Shown here: positions 47,339 through 58,731 of the stretch, piece after piece
Layout: every line of letters begins with the position of its first letter
Position numbering within the stretch: position 1 is the first letter of the stretch
NCBI RefSeq assembly: GCF_001547935.1
Contig: NZ_AP014635.1
Coordinates: 1,240,001-1,304,000 of the forward strand
Direction of reading: 5' to 3'
Length of the DNA stretch: 64,000 nt
Source: Vibrio tritonius
GTDB lineage: Bacteria; Pseudomonadota; Gammaproteobacteria; Enterobacterales; Vibrionaceae
Made by a program: the position numbers and the translations under genes
Notes under the pieces: model-generated
Told to the model about the DNA's origin: nothing
The model's input: the letters and a program-made list of their open reading frames with translations, nothing else
The model's database searches: none

Positions 47339-49471
47339 TTAAGCTTCTTGAGTTGCTTGGATTGCAGTAAGAGCGATTGTGTAAACAATATCGTCAACCA
47401 ACGCGCCGCGAGACAGGTCGTTAACTGGTTTACGCATACCTTGAAGCATTGGACCGATAGACACTAGGTCTGCAGAACGTTGTACCGCTTTGTAAGTTGT
47501 GTTACCAGTGTTTAGGTCTGGGAATACAAATACAGTTGCTTTACCTGCTACAGGAGAGTTAGGTGCTTTAGAAGCAGCTACGTTTTCCATGATTGCAGCG
47601 TCGTACTGTAGAGGACCGTCGATAACAAGATCAGGACGTTTCTCTTGAGCTAGTTTGGTTGCTTCACGTACTTTATCAACGTCTGCACCTTTACCAGAAG
47701 TACCAGTAGAGTAAGAGATCATTGCAACACGTGGGTCAATACCGAATGCTTTCGCAGAATCTGCAGATTGGATTGCGATTTCAGCGAGTTGCTCAGCCGT
47801 TGGATCTGGGTTGATCGCACAGTCACCGTAAACCAATACTTGGTCAGGTAGTAGCATGAAGAACACAGAAGACACGATAGACGCGTTAGGTGCTGTTTTG
47901 ATGATTTGGAATGGAGGTACGATAGTGTTCGCAGTAGTGTGAACCGCACCAGAAACTAGGCCATCCACTTCGCCAGCTTCTAACATCATTGTGCCTAGGA
48001 AAACTGAATCTTGCAGTTTTTCACGAGCAACAACTTCGGTCATGCCTTTCTTAGCGCGTAGTTCAACTAGACGAGCAACGTAGTTTTCACGTACAGCGTC
48101 TGAATCGATGATTTCAACGCCAGCGCCAAGCTCAACACCTTGTTGTGCTGCAACACGCTTGATTTCTTCTGGGTTACCTAGAAGAACACAAGTCGCGATA
48201 CCACGTTCAGCACATAGCGCTGCTGCTTTAACAGTACGTGGCTCATCACCTTCAGGAAGGATGATGCGTTTACCAGCTTTACGAGCAAACTCAGTTAGTT
48301 GGTAACGGAATGCTGGTGGGCTTAGACGACGTACGCCTTCAGTGCCTTCTGCTAGAGAATCGATCCATGGGCCGTCGATGTGGCTTGCAACGTGATCACT
48401 TACGTGTTCAATGCGCTCTTTATCGTCAGCAGGAACTTCTAGGCTGAAGCTTTGAAGGTTTAGAGACGTTTGCCAAGTGTTACCTTGTGCTTTGAATACT
48501 GGAAGACCAGAGTCAAATGCAGGTTTACATAGGTCAACGATTTCAGCTGGGATGTCGTAACCGCCAGTTAGCAGTACAGCACCGATTTCCATGCCGTTCA
48601 TTGCAGCAAGAGAGGCAGCAACGATAACGTCAGGACGGTCAGCTGAAGTCACTAGTAGTGAACCTGGTTTGAAGTGTTCAATCATGTTAGGGATTGAACG
48701 AGCACAGAATGTAATGCTCTTAATGCGACGAGTGTTGATATCACCTTCGTTGATGATGTCAGCATTCAGGTGCTTAGCCATATCGACTGCACGAGTTGCG
48801 ATAAGATCAATATTCCAAGGCACGCAACCTAGCACGCGAATTGGGCTAGAGTTGAAGATTTCCATCACTTCAAGGTTAGCTTGTTGTGCTGCGTCAGAAC
48901 CATCGAAGATTTCAGATAGGTCTGGACGAGTACGACCAGCTTCATCAACAGGAGCGTTAAGTTTGTTGATGATAACGCCTTTGATGTTTTTGTTCTTAGT
49001 GCCGCCGAAGTTAGAACATGCTACTTCGATGCGATCTTTAAGTTGAGATGGGTTATCAAGACCTGGGCTTGCAACAAACACGATTTCTGCGCCAAGCGTT
49101 GCTGCGATATCAGCGTTTACTTGGTTAGCGAATGGGTGTTTACGAGTTGGTACTAGGCCTTCAATAAGAGTTACATCAGCATCATTTACTTGGTTGTAAC
49201 GCTCAACGATAGTTTCTAGAAGAACATCAGTTTGTTCTGTACCTAGCAAGTTTTCAGCAAATGACATTGCCATTGGTTCAGCTGTTTTGATGTCTTTACC
49301 AATAATGGTAGTTGTCAAATCAGGCTGGTCACCACCATGACGTGGTTGTGCGATAGGTTTGTAAAAAGAAACGCTTACGCCTTTACGCTCCATAGAACGT
49401 AGTACACCCATGCTCACGCTAGTTAGACCAACGCCAGAGCTGATAGGGATAAGCATAATAGTACGGGACAT
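47339..49471 (-). CDS. pta: Phosphate acetyltransferase (long, BioD-like N-terminal form)
   Basis: A 710-residue enzyme interconverting acetyl-CoA and acetyl phosphate. The N-terminal third is a P-loop BioD-like domain ([10 protein letters not shown]), the middle a DRTGG domain, and the C-terminal third (about 385-705) the PTA/PTB catalytic domain with [32 protein letters not shown] and [14 protein letters not shown] segments. I chose ATG at 49471 because [10 protein letters not shown] matches the family; the frame starts at 49510. It follows ackA on the same strand. Confidence 0.95.
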   Translation of the reverse strand: MSRTIMLIPISSGVGLTSVSMGVLRSMERKGVSVSFYKPIAQPRHGGDQPDLTTTIIGKDIKTAEPMAMSFAENLLGTEQTDVLLETIVERYNQVNDADVTLIEGLVPTRKHPFANQVNADIAATLGAEIVFVASPGLDNPSQLKDRIEVACSNFGGTKNKNIKGVIINKLNAPVDEAGRTRPDLSEIFDGSDAAQQANLEVMEIFNSSPIRVLGCVPWNIDLIATRAVDMAKHLNADIINEGDINTRRIKSITFCARSIPNMIEHFKPGSLLVTSADRPDVIVAASLAAMNGMEIGAVLLTGGYDIPAEIVDLCKPAFDSGLPVFKAQGNTWQTSLNLQSFSLEVPADDKERIEHVSDHVASHIDGPWIDSLAEGTEGVRRLSPPAFRYQLTEFARKAGKRIILPEGDEPRTVKAAALCAERGIATCVLLGNPEEIKRVAAQQGVELGAGVEIIDSDAVRENYVARLVELRAKKGMTEVVAREKLQDSVFLGTMMLEAGEVDGLVSGAVHTTANTIVPPFQIIKTAPNASIVSSVFFMLLPDQVLVYGDCAINPDPTAEQLAEIAIQSADSAKAFGIDPRVAMISYSTGTSGKGADVDKVREATKLAQEKRPDLVIDGPLQYDAAIMENVAASKAPNSPVAGKATVFVFPDLNTGNTTYKAVQRSADLVSIGPMLQGMRKPVNDLSRGALVDDIVYTIALTAIQATQEA

Positions 49472-49588
49472 TCGTTCAATACCTCTAACTATTGATTGCA
49501 ATCTAATCACTTAGATTGGAGAGGAAACAAAGCTTAACTGCTTATTCCTCTTAGGGGAGTGGAATAGGAGTTAAGCCCCAATGAAATA

Positions 49589-49612
49589 CTGGCTAACCTA
49601 TTGGTTAGCCAG
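49589..49612 (-). other. Intercistronic hairpin between ackA and pta
   Basis: CTGGCTAACC and GGTTAGCCAG form a perfect 10-bp stem around TATT, 12 bp after the ackA stop. There is no T tract, so it may stabilise ackA mRNA and not end transcription. Confidence 0.7.
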
Positions 49613-49623
49613 TGGGGTAGAAA

Positions 49624-50820
49624 TTAGATACCTGCTAAACGTGCAGTATCTTCAGCAATCACTAGCTCTTCGTTAGTTGAGATAACCATTGCTGGGATGC
49701 GGCTAGATTCTTTAGTGATAGTACCTTCACCGCCGAAACGAGCTTTAAGGTTCGCTGCACCATCTACTTCGATACCGAAGATTGCAAGACGGTTTAGAAC
49801 CATTTCGCGGATTGGAGCAGAGTTTTCACCGATGCCGCCAGTGAATACGATTGCGTCTAGACGACCGTCAAGGCTTGCAGTGTAACCTGCAACGTATTTA
49901 GCTAGGCGATGGCAGAAAACGTCCATTGCACGAGTTGCTTCTTCTTTTTGACCGTAGTTGTCTTCAACGAAACGACAGTCAGAAGAGATCTCAGTTAGAC
50001 CTTGAAGACCAGATTCTTTAGTCAACATCTTGTTGATGTCAGCGACAGAGTAACCTAGTGTGTCGTGTAGGTGGAAGATGATCGCAGGATCGATATCACC
50101 ACAACGAGTACCCATTACCAAACCTTCAAGAGGAGTTAGACCCATTGAAGTGTCAACTGATTGACCGTTTTTGATTGCACAAACAGAAGCACCGTTGCCT
50201 AGGTGGCAGTTGATGATGTTCAGTTCGTTTGCTGGTTTACCTAGTTGTTCAGCCGCTTCACGAGCGATGAATAGGTGAGATGTACCGTGCATGCCGTAGC
50301 GACGAACACCGTGCTCTTTATACAACTTGTATGGTAGAGCATATAGGTACGCTTCTTCAGGCATAGTTTGGTGGAAAGCAGTGTCAAACACAGCAACGTT
50401 TTTCAGTGCTGGGAATGCTTTTTGTGCTGCTTTAATACCAATGATGTGTGCTGGGTTGTGAAGTGGTGCTAGAGTTGCACAGTCTTCAATACCTTGCAGT
50501 ACGTCGTTGTCAATCAATGCCGATTGAGTGAATTTTTCGCCGCCGTGTACAACACGGTGACCGATTGCTTTTAGCTGCTCTGCCAATTCTGGCTTAGAAG
50601 CAAGAATAGTTTCTACGATGAAAGTTAATGCTTCATCGTGAGCTGCGCCATCACCAAGTTGAGCTTCGTGCTTGCCATCAAGTTTCCACTTGATTCGAGC
50701 TTCAGGAAGGTGTAGACATTCTGCTAGACCTGTAAGATGCTCGTTGCCGTTATCAGCATCAACGATCGCGAACTTTAGCGAAGAACTACCGCAGTTTAAA
50801 ACTAAAACTAGCTTAGACAT
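49624..50820 (-). CDS. ackA: Acetate kinase
   Basis: A 398-residue ASKHA-fold kinase with both family signatures: [14 protein letters not shown] at residues 5-18 and the [12 protein letters not shown] and [14 protein letters not shown] blocks. It makes ATP and acetate from acetyl phosphate. With pta it forms the acetate overflow pathway and sets acetyl-phosphate levels. ackA is first in the operon. Confidence 0.96.
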   Translation of the reverse strand: MSKLVLVLNCGSSSLKFAIVDADNGNEHLTGLAECLHLPEARIKWKLDGKHEAQLGDGAAHDEALTFIVETILASKPELAEQLKAIGHRVVHGGEKFTQSALIDNDVLQGIEDCATLAPLHNPAHIIGIKAAQKAFPALKNVAVFDTAFHQTMPEEAYLYALPYKLYKEHGVRRYGMHGTSHLFIAREAAEQLGKPANELNIINCHLGNGASVCAIKNGQSVDTSMGLTPLEGLVMGTRCGDIDPAIIFHLHDTLGYSVADINKMLTKESGLQGLTEISSDCRFVEDNYGQKEEATRAMDVFCHRLAKYVAGYTASLDGRLDAIVFTGGIGENSAPIREMVLNRLAIFGIEVDGAANLKARFGGEGTITKESSRIPAMVISTNEELVIAEDTARLAGI

Positions 50821-51161
50821 GAGTAACTACCTGTAATATCAGTTAGGGTAAAAAATTTCCCAAGAGGCGTAGCAATCCTTGGGGATACGTACTAATCTTG
50901 GTCAATAAAAAAATAAATTCCATTGTTAAAGACGTGACGTGGTCAGTAAATCGTCTTAGCGTTCCGTGCTAATTTGCCCCTTAGTTGCCATACTTACGTA
51001 TGAATGGCGACGCGGAAGCGAAAAGAGTCCGCAAAGGATAGCGACAATGGACTAATATAACAAAAAAAATTTGAAACGATATTAGCTTTAGTCAAATTTT
51101 TGCGTCATTTGTTGAATCATTCAACTATTTTTTAAGAAATGGTCGCTTAGAGAGTGAGAAA
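50821..51161. promoter_or_regulatory. Divergent promoter region between ackA and yfbV
   Basis: This 341-bp gap has no gene. It includes the 15-bp palindrome GTTGAATCATTCAAC at 51111-51125 followed by T residues, and AT-rich stretches suited to an ackA promoter. No named regulator site could be assigned. Confidence 0.5.
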
Positions 51162-51620
51162 ATGCTTATGAGTAATCGAGTCGGCATCATTTATTGTTTA
51201 AAAGATGGCCAGAAGTACATGGACACTTGGCCGGTACGTAAGGAGCTCAACCTCATTTTTCCCGAGCAACGAATCATTAAAGCAACAAAGTTTGCTGTAA
51301 AGGTGATGCCAGCGGTTGCTGCGATTGGTGTTTTAACCCAAATGGTGTTCCACAATCTGGACGCTATGCCGCAAGCAATCGTGACAGCCTTGTTTGCGAT
51401 GAGCCTGCCGTTACAAGGGATCTGGTGGCTTGGCAATCGTGCCAACACTCAGCTCCCCCCAAGTTTAGCCACTTGGTATCGTGAGTTGCATCAAAAGATT
51501 GTTGAATCTGGATTTGCCCTTGAGCCGATGAAAGCAAGGCCGCGCTATAAAGAGCTTGCGGCGATATTGAATCGTGCTTTTCGTCATTTAGATGAAACCG
51601 CTTTGGAACGTTGGTTCTAG
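51162..51620 (+). CDS. yfbV: UPF0208 membrane protein YfbV
   Basis: A 152-residue inner-membrane protein with two helices (about residues 48-65 and 72-90). The segments [27 protein letters not shown] (about 19-45) and [19 protein letters not shown] match E. coli YfbV, which also lies beside ackA and helps constrain macrodomain Ter in that species (recalled). An ATG two codons later (51168) is also possible. Confidence 0.88.
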   Translation: MLMSNRVGIIYCLKDGQKYMDTWPVRKELNLIFPEQRIIKATKFAVKVMPAVAAIGVLTQMVFHNLDAMPQAIVTALFAMSLPLQGIWWLGNRANTQLPPSLATWYRELHQKIVESGFALEPMKARPRYKELAAILNRAFRHLDETALERWF

Positions 51621-52024
51621 AGCCGCATTAGGTTGGCGGTGTATATGTTAACGGTGTATTTCAATAACAGCCGCTAAACCTAGGTTTTGTAACACACAAA
51701 TTTAAATTGTGATGGTGCTCAAGTCAGCTCAGATTTGGGTACCTTTCGCGCTTCATTCCCCGATTAAAAACCCCCTTATCATTTTTTTTATTTATCTTCT
51801 TATGTCGCTTCCCTTTAGCAAAATATACTGGTAATAATGAAGTGATACATAAAAACGCTATGTGATTGAAGCCTCTAATCCAGTGTGCGCATTCAGCCCA
51901 GACGTTAGATGTTCGAGTGTATGGAAATGGAAAACCACACTCACTAGATGGCAAAATGCATAGATATTATTACAACGAAACAAACACAACATAGAATAAG
52001 TATGCTTTAAATCAAGGAGTTAAG
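51621..52024. other. Gene-free gap before the ABC substrate-binding gene
   Basis: About 400 bp with no convincing ORF, terminator or operator. A pyrimidine-rich stretch at 51765-51830 is the only visible feature. It should contain the promoter of the ABC operon, which I could not place. Confidence 0.5.
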
Positions 52025-52990
52025 ATGAAAGCAGGCAAATTTATCGCCACAGCCGTTCTTGCTGGCGCGACATTACTCTCTTCCCCAACACTTCTCGCGA
52101 AAACCGTGACGGTTGCTGTCTCACAAATTGTTGAACATCCCGCTTTAGATGCTACTCGCCAAGGTTTATTAGATGGCCTTAAAGCCAAAGGCTATGTCGA
52201 TGGTCAAAACCTAAAGTTTGAATACAAAACTGCCCAAGGTAACCCTGCGATTGCGGTACAAATTGCCCGCGAATTTGTGGGTGAAAAGCCCGATGTATTA
52301 GTTGGGATTGCAACACCGACGGCACAGGCTCTTGTGGCCATGACGCGTTCTATCCCTGTGGTATTTACTGCCGTGACCGATCCCGTTGGTGCAAAATTGG
52401 TGAAAAGAATGCAGCATCCGGGCAAAAATGTCACTGGTCTATCGGATCTCTCTCCCGTCGAGCAGCATGTGGAACTGATTAAAGAACTGATGCCTAACGT
52501 GAAAACGATCGGTGCCGTGTATAACCCAGGCGAAGCGAATGCCGTTAGCTTGATGGAGCTTTTGAAAGTCGCTGCGGCGAAAAACGGATTGAAAGTGGTG
52601 GAAGCAACCGCGCTAAAAAGTGCTGATGTGCAATCGGCTACGCAAGCCATTGCTGAGAAATCTGACATCATTTATGCCTTAATTGATAACACCGTAGCAA
52701 GTGCGATTGAAGCGATGGTTGGGGCTGCTAACCAAGTGAAAACGCCAGTCTTTGGTGCGGCAACGTCTTATGTTGACCGTGGTGCTATTGCAAGCCTAGG
52801 CTTTGATTACTACCAAATTGGTCTGCAAACCGCAGATTACGTTGTCGATATTTTGAATGGTAAAAAGCCAGGTGATCTTGATGTACGAGTGGCAACGGGA
52901 TCGGATCTTGTTATCAACAAAACGGCAGCCGACAAACTGGGCTTTACTATTCCTCAAGCGATTTTAGATCGCGCTACCAGTGTTAAATAG
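52025..52990 (+). CDS. ABC transporter substrate-binding protein (PF04392, TrpX-like)
   Basis: A 321-residue periplasmic protein with a 25-residue signal peptide ending in LLAK. The body has VAVSQIVEHPALDATRQGLLDGL, GIATPTAQALV, VVFTAVTDPVGAKLV and NVTGLSDLSPVEQHVELIKELMP, the pattern of the ABC_sub_bind family. Related Gram-positive proteins bind tryptophan or tyrosine; the ligand here is unknown. A hairpin separates it from the permease gene of the same operon. Confidence 0.9.
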   Translation: MKAGKFIATAVLAGATLLSSPTLLAKTVTVAVSQIVEHPALDATRQGLLDGLKAKGYVDGQNLKFEYKTAQGNPAIAVQIAREFVGEKPDVLVGIATPTAQALVAMTRSIPVVFTAVTDPVGAKLVKRMQHPGKNVTGLSDLSPVEQHVELIKELMPNVKTIGAVYNPGEANAVSLMELLKVAAAKNGLKVVEATALKSADVQSATQAIAEKSDIIYALIDNTVASAIEAMVGAANQVKTPVFGAATSYVDRGAIASLGFDYYQIGLQTADYVVDILNGKKPGDLDVRVATGSDLVINKTAADKLGFTIPQAILDRATSVK

Positions 52991-53045
52991 TTTCTTTAGC
53001 AGAGTATTTCAATGAAAAAGAGAGCGGTGTTGACTTGCTCTTAAG

Positions 53046-53068
53046 GCCGGTGGGGGAGTTCCACCGGC
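53046..53068 (+). other. Intercistronic hairpin before the permease gene
   Basis: GCCGGTGG and CCACCGGC form a perfect 8-bp GC-rich stem with a 7-nt loop. There is no T tract, so it may protect the upstream binding-protein mRNA. Confidence 0.65.
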
Positions 53069-53090
53069 ATAAGCAGAAAAGGGAGTTGTT

Positions 53091-53990
53091 ATGTCTGCTT
53101 TTGCGTTTTTTGGTGCACTGGAACTTGGCCTAATTTATGGTCTTGTCGCGCTTGGTGTTTACCTTACTTTCCGTGTGCTAGATTTTCCAGATTTAAGTGT
53201 GGATGGCACATTTCCAATGGGGGCGGCTGTGGCGGCAACCGCCATCGTGGCTGGCATTAATCCATGGATTGCAACCTTACTTGCCATTATCGCAGCGGCT
53301 GCTTTAGGGGGGGGTACCGCCTTTCTAACGGTGCGTTGCGGTATCTTGAATTTGCTTGCGTCAATACTCACCAGTATTGCTGCGTTTTCTATCAACATTC
53401 GCATCATGGGACGTCCGAATGTCGCGCTGCTCGGACAAGATACGATCCTTACTCCATTTGAGGAGCTTGGCGATGCCATGTACGTCCGTCCTTTGGTGGT
53501 GGGAATCTTAGTGCTCCTTTCTGCTTGGTTTGTTGTGCGTCTGCTTAATAGTGATTTTGGCTTAGGTATGCGTGCCACGGGCGTAAATACGCGTATGGTG
53601 GCGGCACAAGGCGCCAGTGTGGGGTTTTACACATACTTCTGTTTAGCATTATCAAATGGATTTGTTGGCTTTGCTGGCGCGTTGTTCGCACAAACCAATA
53701 GTTTTGCTGATGTTACCTCTGGTGTGGGGACAATTGTTGTCGGCTTAGCGGCAGTGATCTTGGGGCAAACCTTAATTCCGGGTAAGAAAATTTGGGTGGC
53801 TATTTTTGCCGTGATTCTTGGCTCGGTTTTGTATCGTTTGGCCGTTGCTTTTGCCTTGAGTTCGGGTATGTTCGGCCTGCAAGCATCTGATTTAAACTTA
53901 GTGACAGCCGTGTTAGTCGCTCTGGCGTTGGTCATGCCAAAAATGAAAGGCAAAATGAAAGCCAAAAAAGCGTCTGGAGGTGCTGCATGA
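53091..53990 (+). CDS. ABC transporter permease (BPD_transp_2 family)
   Basis: A 299-residue membrane protein with about eight helices and the family segments GLIYGLVALGVYLTFRVLDFPDLSVDG (about residues 13-39) and GLGMRATGVNTRMVAAQG. Its C-terminus is lysine-rich (MKGKMKAKKA). The stop overlaps the ATPase start by 4 bp (ATGA). Confidence 0.9.
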   Translation: MSAFAFFGALELGLIYGLVALGVYLTFRVLDFPDLSVDGTFPMGAAVAATAIVAGINPWIATLLAIIAAAALGGGTAFLTVRCGILNLLASILTSIAAFSINIRIMGRPNVALLGQDTILTPFEELGDAMYVRPLVVGILVLLSAWFVVRLLNSDFGLGMRATGVNTRMVAAQGASVGFYTYFCLALSNGFVGFAGALFAQTNSFADVTSGVGTIVVGLAAVILGQTLIPGKKIWVAIFAVILGSVLYRLAVAFALSSGMFGLQASDLNLVTAVLVALALVMPKMKGKMKAKKASGGAA

Positions 53991-54781
53991 TTCGTTTAGA
54001 AGATATTCAAGTGACCTTCAATCCGGGCACCATTTTGGAAAATCGCGCCCTACGCGGTGTGAACTTAGAAGTACCACAAGGTCAGTTTTTGACGGTTATC
54101 GGTTCTAATGGTGCGGGTAAATCCACTTTGCTAGGAGCGGTGACCGGGGAAACCCCGATGGTAGGAGGAAAGGTACTCATTGGCGATCAAGATGTGACGC
54201 GCCGAAGTGTCGACCAACGAGCCAATTTGTGTGCGCGAGTGTTTCAAGACCCTCTGGCGGGAACCTGTGGCTCCCTAACCATTGAAGAAAATATGGCGCT
54301 AGCGTATATGCGGGGTAAACGTCGTGGTTGGAGTCTCTCTCTTGCGGGTAATCGCCGTAAGTTATTCCAAGAACGTATTAGTATTTTGGGGTTAGGCTTA
54401 GAAGATAGGTTAAGTGACAGCATCGGTTTGCTTTCTGGTGGGCAACGTCAAGCGGTGAGTCTAGTTATGGCGACGCTGGCAGACAGCCAATTGCTGCTCC
54501 TTGATGAACACACGGCTGCATTGGATCCTCGTATGGCTGCGTTTATCATTGATTTAACCAAACGTATCGTGGATGAGTTCAAACTGACGGTGATGATGGT
54601 CACCCACTCAATGAAAGATGCTTTGGCTTGTGGTGACCGGACGGTGATGCTCCATCAAGGTAACATTGTGTTGGATGTGGCTGGAGAACACCGAGCTAAA
54701 ATGAACGTCCCGGATCTATTGGAGATGTTCTCCAAAGTACGCGGTGAAGCGCTAACCGATGACGCGTTGTTACTTTCCTAG
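53987..54781 (+). CDS. ABC transporter ATP-binding protein
   Basis: A 264-residue ATPase with Walker A GSNGAGKST (about residues 39-47), signature LLSGGQRQ and Walker B LLLLDEHTAALDP, in which the usual DEP is DEH, as is common in this PhnC-like/TrpY-like branch. It powers the preceding permease and binding protein. The operon ends with a strong terminator. Confidence 0.92.
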   Translation: MIRLEDIQVTFNPGTILENRALRGVNLEVPQGQFLTVIGSNGAGKSTLLGAVTGETPMVGGKVLIGDQDVTRRSVDQRANLCARVFQDPLAGTCGSLTIEENMALAYMRGKRRGWSLSLAGNRRKLFQERISILGLGLEDRLSDSIGLLSGGQRQAVSLVMATLADSQLLLLDEHTAALDPRMAAFIIDLTKRIVDEFKLTVMMVTHSMKDALACGDRTVMLHQGNIVLDVAGEHRAKMNVPDLLEMFSKVRGEALTDDALLLS

Positions 54782-54813
54782 TTTGACGTAATATTGATCT
54801 CGGATTACATAGT

Positions 54814-54841
54814 AAAAAAGCTCCTTAAAGGAGCTTTTTTT
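54814..54841. terminator. Bidirectional terminator between the ABC operon and dusC
   Basis: AGCTCCTT and AGGAGCT pair around a tiny loop with A residues before and T residues after. Confidence 0.85.
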
Positions 54842-55793
54842 ACGCTTTTTGTAGTGTGTCACGGTAACGTTGAATATGCTCCACAATCGGCTCAACTGCC
54901 ATGTGGGTACGAATATCGCGAAATAAATCGGTGGCTTCAGGGTAAGCTTGACGTAAATAGGCAAACCATTGTTTTACTCGGTTAGGGTAATATTTGCTTT
55001 TATCACCACGTACTTCGTATTCGGAATAACGAAGCAGTAAATCAACTACATCAGACCAAGGCATTGGGGCGACGTTATGCTTAACCATATTCCCTAAGTT
55101 GGGAATATTGAACGCACCGCGACATACCATAAGCGAATCAACACCTGTTGTCGCAATGCAATCTTGGCCATCTTGGTAATTCCAAATTTCACCATTGGCA
55201 ACCAACGGAATGTCGGTTTTACGGCGAATGGCATCAATGTAATCCCATTTTATTTCACTGGCTTTGTAGCCGCCTTGCTTGGTTCGAGCATGGACCGTGA
55301 GTTCATCAGCACCCCCTTGCACGACTGCATCGACGATTTCAAAGCAGTCGTCGGGGTTTTCCCACCCTAGGCGAATTTTGGCTGAAACAGGAATGGCGCT
55401 GTCTACCGCCTCACGACATGCTTTTATCACTTGATAAATTTTTTCAGGGTCTTGCAGCATGGCAGCACCACCACAGCTGTTATTGACCATTTTAGCTGGA
55501 CAACCGAAGTTAAGATCGATTCCGTAAGCCCCTAAATTAGCAGCGCGAACCGCGTTTTCTGCCATCCATTCTGGGTCTTGACCAAGCAGCTGAACTTTTA
55601 CAGGTACTCCAGAACGAGTTCGAGAGTCGGTACGTAACTCAGGACATAAGCGGTAAAAAACGTGGTCGGGTAATGGGTGACGTACCACGCGCACAAACTC
55701 AGTAACACAGAAATCGTAGTCGTTGATTTCGGTGAGCATTTCGCGCATTAAGTGGTCTAAAACGCCCTCCATGGGGCCCAATATGACTCGCAT
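54840..55793 (-). CDS. dusC: tRNA-dihydrouridine(16) synthase DusC
   Basis: A 317-residue FMN-dependent flavoprotein that reduces uridine in the tRNA D-loop. The start MRVILGPMEGVLD and the segments NDYDFCVTEFVRVV, QLLGQDPEW, LNFGCPAKMVN (catalytic cysteine) and LVANGEIW match E. coli DusC. I chose ATG at 55793; the frame runs to 55853 without added similarity. It converges on the ABC operon. Confidence 0.93.
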   Translation of the reverse strand: MRVILGPMEGVLDHLMREMLTEINDYDFCVTEFVRVVRHPLPDHVFYRLCPELRTDSRTRSGVPVKVQLLGQDPEWMAENAVRAANLGAYGIDLNFGCPAKMVNNSCGGAAMLQDPEKIYQVIKACREAVDSAIPVSAKIRLGWENPDDCFEIVDAVVQGGADELTVHARTKQGGYKASEIKWDYIDAIRRKTDIPLVANGEIWNYQDGQDCIATTGVDSLMVCRGAFNIPNLGNMVKHNVAPMPWSDVVDLLLRYSEYEVRGDKSKYYPNRVKQWFAYLRQAYPEATDLFRDIRTHMAVEPIVEHIQRYRDTLQKA

Positions 55794-55971
55794 AGTAGTG
55801 ATTACCTTAATTTTCGGAGGCGAGATTGTAGAGTGCTCACGCGTAAATGTCACGAGTTGAACAAAGCCTAGCCAAGTGGAACACAGATCTAAAGATTAAC
55901 CTGCATTCTGAGAGGCATCTTGCTCGTACTTCAGGTTATAATGCCCCGATTCATTTAGATTAGAGAACCTT

Positions 55972-56592
55972 ATGACGTACGTACTGATTGATTTGCAAGC
56001 GTGTGAATCGCCTGTTTCTCCCTTGTTTATCGAAGGCTTGGTGTTAGCGGCTAACTTTACGACTCAGCCACTTGACCCTGATACTTGGTTGAGTTCGCTG
56101 TTTCCTGAAGTTCAAGCAGAATGGAACCAACGCGTACAAAATCACCTGCAATGGCAGTATCAGGCGCTAAAAGCCAATCAATACCCGCTGTTGGAGCTAT
56201 TGGTGGCAAATGCCGATAGCACTGAGCAGGGGTTAGCGGAACTCGCTTCCGGGTTTATGGCATTGTGGCCGATCATTGAAGAACATTGGGCGCAGGTGAA
56301 CTGTACCGATGGTGCGTTACGTATGTTACAAGCATTGCTTACCACGCTTATGCTTGCCCTTGATGAGCCTGCAACGCAAAACAGTATGCGTGAAGCAGGC
56401 ATCGAACATCCGCCACAATTAAGTGACTTTATTGATCAACTTGATCTCATGGTGCAAGAAGTAGCGATGGCAGCTGATGAAGCGCTGTTGGGAGCGAAAG
56501 CGCAGAGCGTTAACCCATTTAAAGAAGTGGGACGTAATGACTTATGCCCATGTGGTAGTGGTAAAAAATTCAAACAGTGTTGTGCTCGTTAA
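55972..56592 (+). CDS. UPF0149/YecA-like protein with C-terminal SEC-C zinc motif
   Basis: A 206-residue protein. Residues about 15-170 are a helical UPF0149-like domain ([13 protein letters not shown] at the start), and residues 185-205 carry the SEC-C motif [16 protein letters not shown], which binds zinc in SecA and YecA. The role is unknown; YecA-type proteins interact with ribosomes in E. coli. It precedes lolA. Confidence 0.82.
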   Translation: MTYVLIDLQACESPVSPLFIEGLVLAANFTTQPLDPDTWLSSLFPEVQAEWNQRVQNHLQWQYQALKANQYPLLELLVANADSTEQGLAELASGFMALWPIIEEHWAQVNCTDGALRMLQALLTTLMLALDEPATQNSMREAGIEHPPQLSDFIDQLDLMVQEVAMAADEALLGAKAQSVNPFKEVGRNDLCPCGSGKKFKQCCAR

Positions 56593-56594
56593 GG

Positions 56595-56625
56595 CAATAT
56601 CACTAGCCAATGGCTAGTGATATTG
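56595..56625 (+). terminator. Hairpin after the SEC-C gene
   Basis: AATATCACTAGCC and GGCTAGTGATATT form a perfect 13-bp stem with a 3-nt loop, followed by a weak TAATTT tract. Confidence 0.6.
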
Positions 56626-56708
56626 TAATTTCGACATTACACTGACACGAATCATAAAAAAAATTCTTATAAGTTGGCTAATAAACCCAGTATTGGAGTA
56701 GAAATATA

Positions 56709-57308
56709 ATGAATAAATGGCTTGCCTCTTTGGCATTTTGTAGCTTTTCTGTCCTAGCAGCACCGAAAGATGTGCTTAGTGAACGTTTAGCGTTGACCGA
56801 TGGTTTCAGCGCTCAGTTTCAACAGAAAGTATTAAGCCCAGATGGGGAAGTTGTTGTGGATGGTAACGGTGAGGTAAACATTGCTCGACCAAACCTTTTT
56901 CGCTGGGAAACAAAATCTCCGGATGAAAACCTACTCGTTTCTGATGGCAAGACACTTTGGTACTACAGTCCATTTGTTGAGCAGGTGACGATTTACAATC
57001 CAGATCAGGCAACAGAGCAAACGCCATTTGTGCTGCTGACTCGCAATCGTAAAAGCGATTGGGATGCTTATAATGTGGCTGAAAATGGCGATGTGTTTAC
57101 GCTGACACCAACTGCGGTAGACAGTAACCAAGGTCAATTCCAGATTGATATCACCGCAAAAGGGGTGGTAAAAGGATTTAATGTGATTGAGCAAGACGGT
57201 CAGAAGAGTTTGTTCACCTTTACCCAAGTGAAATTGGGTAAACCAAGTACTGATCTCTTTACCTTTAAAGTCCCTGATGGGGTCGAGGTTGATGATCAAC
57301 GTCGCTAA
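56709..57308 (+). CDS. lolA: Outer-membrane lipoprotein carrier protein LolA
   Basis: A 199-residue periplasmic chaperone with a signal peptide ending in [59 protein letters not shown] (about residues 60-97) and the C-terminal [16 protein letters not shown] are typical. It carries lipoproteins from LolCDE to LolB. The lolA-rarA-serS order is conserved in gammaproteobacteria. Confidence 0.95.
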   Translation: MNKWLASLAFCSFSVLAAPKDVLSERLALTDGFSAQFQQKVLSPDGEVVVDGNGEVNIARPNLFRWETKSPDENLLVSDGKTLWYYSPFVEQVTIYNPDQATEQTPFVLLTRNRKSDWDAYNVAENGDVFTLTPTAVDSNQGQFQIDITAKGVVKGFNVIEQDGQKSLFTFTQVKLGKPSTDLFTFKVPDGVEVDDQRR

Positions 57309-57344
57309 GCTCACCCACTTACCCAAATAAAGGGGACAGATTAG

Positions 57345-58694
57345 GTGAATAATTACAGTTTAGACTTTTCAGGGGACGAAGATTTTCGTCCCCTTGCTGC
57401 TCGTATGCGCCCACAAAACGTTGAACAATACATTGGGCAGCAACATATTTTAGGACCAGGAAAACCCTTGCGTCGCGCTCTTGAGGCGGGGCACATTCAC
57501 TCTATGATATTGTGGGGCCCACCAGGTACTGGCAAAACCACATTAGCGGAAGTCGCGGCTAACTATGCACAAGCAGAAGTGGAGCGCGTGTCGGCTGTGA
57601 CCTCAGGGGTCAAAGAGATTCGCGCTGCAATCGAGAAAGCTCGAGAAAATAAACTAAGCGGGCGGCGCACCATTCTTTTTGTTGACGAAGTGCATCGTTT
57701 CAATAAATCGCAGCAAGATGCCTTTTTACCTCATATTGAAGATGGCACGATTACCTTTATTGGTGCCACAACCGAGAATCCTTCGTTTGAACTCAATAAC
57801 GCATTGCTTTCTCGGGCTCGAGTCTACAAGCTGACATCATTAAGCAAAGAGGAAATTAGCCAAACCCTACAGCAAGCCATTACCGATGTGGAACGGGGGT
57901 TGGGCAAATACCAAGCCAAGTTTCACGATGAAGTGCTTGAACGTCTAGCTGAGCACGTGAGTGGTGATGCGCGCATGTCGTTGAACTATCTAGAGTTGCT
58001 TTATGATATGGCGGAGGAAAACTCAGATGGGGTCAAACAAATTACCATTTCTTTATTGGCGGAAGTCGCTGGGGAAAAGGTCGCGCGTTTTGATAATAAA
58101 GGTGATATTTGGTATGACCTGATTTCGGCGGTGCACAAATCGATTCGCGGGTCTAACCCCGACGGAGCGCTTTATTGGGCCGCTCGTATTATCAATGCTG
58201 GTGGCGATCCGCTTTACATCGCCCGTCGTTTATTAGCGATAGCGTCGGAAGATATTGGTAACGCCGACCCTCGCGCTATGCAAGTGGCACTATCCGCGTG
58301 GGACTGTTTCCATCGTGTCGGTGCTTATGAAGGCACGCGAGCAATTGCACAAGCCATTGTGTATCTTGCGTGCGCTCCCAAAAGTAATTCTGTGTATACC
58401 GCATGGAAGCAAGCGCTCAATGATGCGCAAAATTTACCAGAATATGAAGTGCCATTGCACTTACGTAATGCGCCAACCTCTTTGATGAAAGAGATGGGGT
58501 ATGGTGAAGAGTATCGTTATGCTCATGATGAACCTGGTGCATATGCGGCGGGTGAGCGCTACTTACCGCCAGAAATGACTGGAACGCGTTATTACCACCC
58601 GACAAATCGAGGCTTAGAAACCAAGATTGGTGAAAAGTTAGATTATCTGGCGGATTTAGACGCAAAAAGCCAACAAAAGCGCTATGAAAAATAG
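57345..58694 (+). CDS. rarA: Replication-associated recombination protein A (MgsA)
   Basis: A 449-residue clamp-loader-like AAA+ ATPase. Walker A is GPPGTGKTT (about residues 52-60), Walker [11 protein letters not shown], sensor 1 [11 protein letters not shown], followed by the DUF815-like/MgsA C-terminal domain with [23 protein letters not shown] text. It acts at stalled replication forks with SSB. It starts 36 bp after lolA. Confidence 0.95.
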   Translation: MNNYSLDFSGDEDFRPLAARMRPQNVEQYIGQQHILGPGKPLRRALEAGHIHSMILWGPPGTGKTTLAEVAANYAQAEVERVSAVTSGVKEIRAAIEKARENKLSGRRTILFVDEVHRFNKSQQDAFLPHIEDGTITFIGATTENPSFELNNALLSRARVYKLTSLSKEEISQTLQQAITDVERGLGKYQAKFHDEVLERLAEHVSGDARMSLNYLELLYDMAEENSDGVKQITISLLAEVAGEKVARFDNKGDIWYDLISAVHKSIRGSNPDGALYWAARIINAGGDPLYIARRLLAIASEDIGNADPRAMQVALSAWDCFHRVGAYEGTRAIAQAIVYLACAPKSNSVYTAWKQALNDAQNLPEYEVPLHLRNAPTSLMKEMGYGEEYRYAHDEPGAYAAGERYLPPEMTGTRYYHPTNRGLETKIGEKLDYLADLDAKSQQKRYEK

Positions 58695-58731
58695 CGGCTT
58701 TTCGTTATCTTTGACAAGGTAAATTTCAACA

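Noticed and set aside
51724-51954. 76-codon minus-strand ORF in the gap before the ABC substrate-binding gene
   Set aside because: Basic, low-similarity translation with no ribosome site; likely chance.
54530-54560. DEH in place of DEP in the ABC ATPase Walker B region as a defect
   Set aside because: The catalytic glutamate is kept and this variation is common in this ATPase branch.
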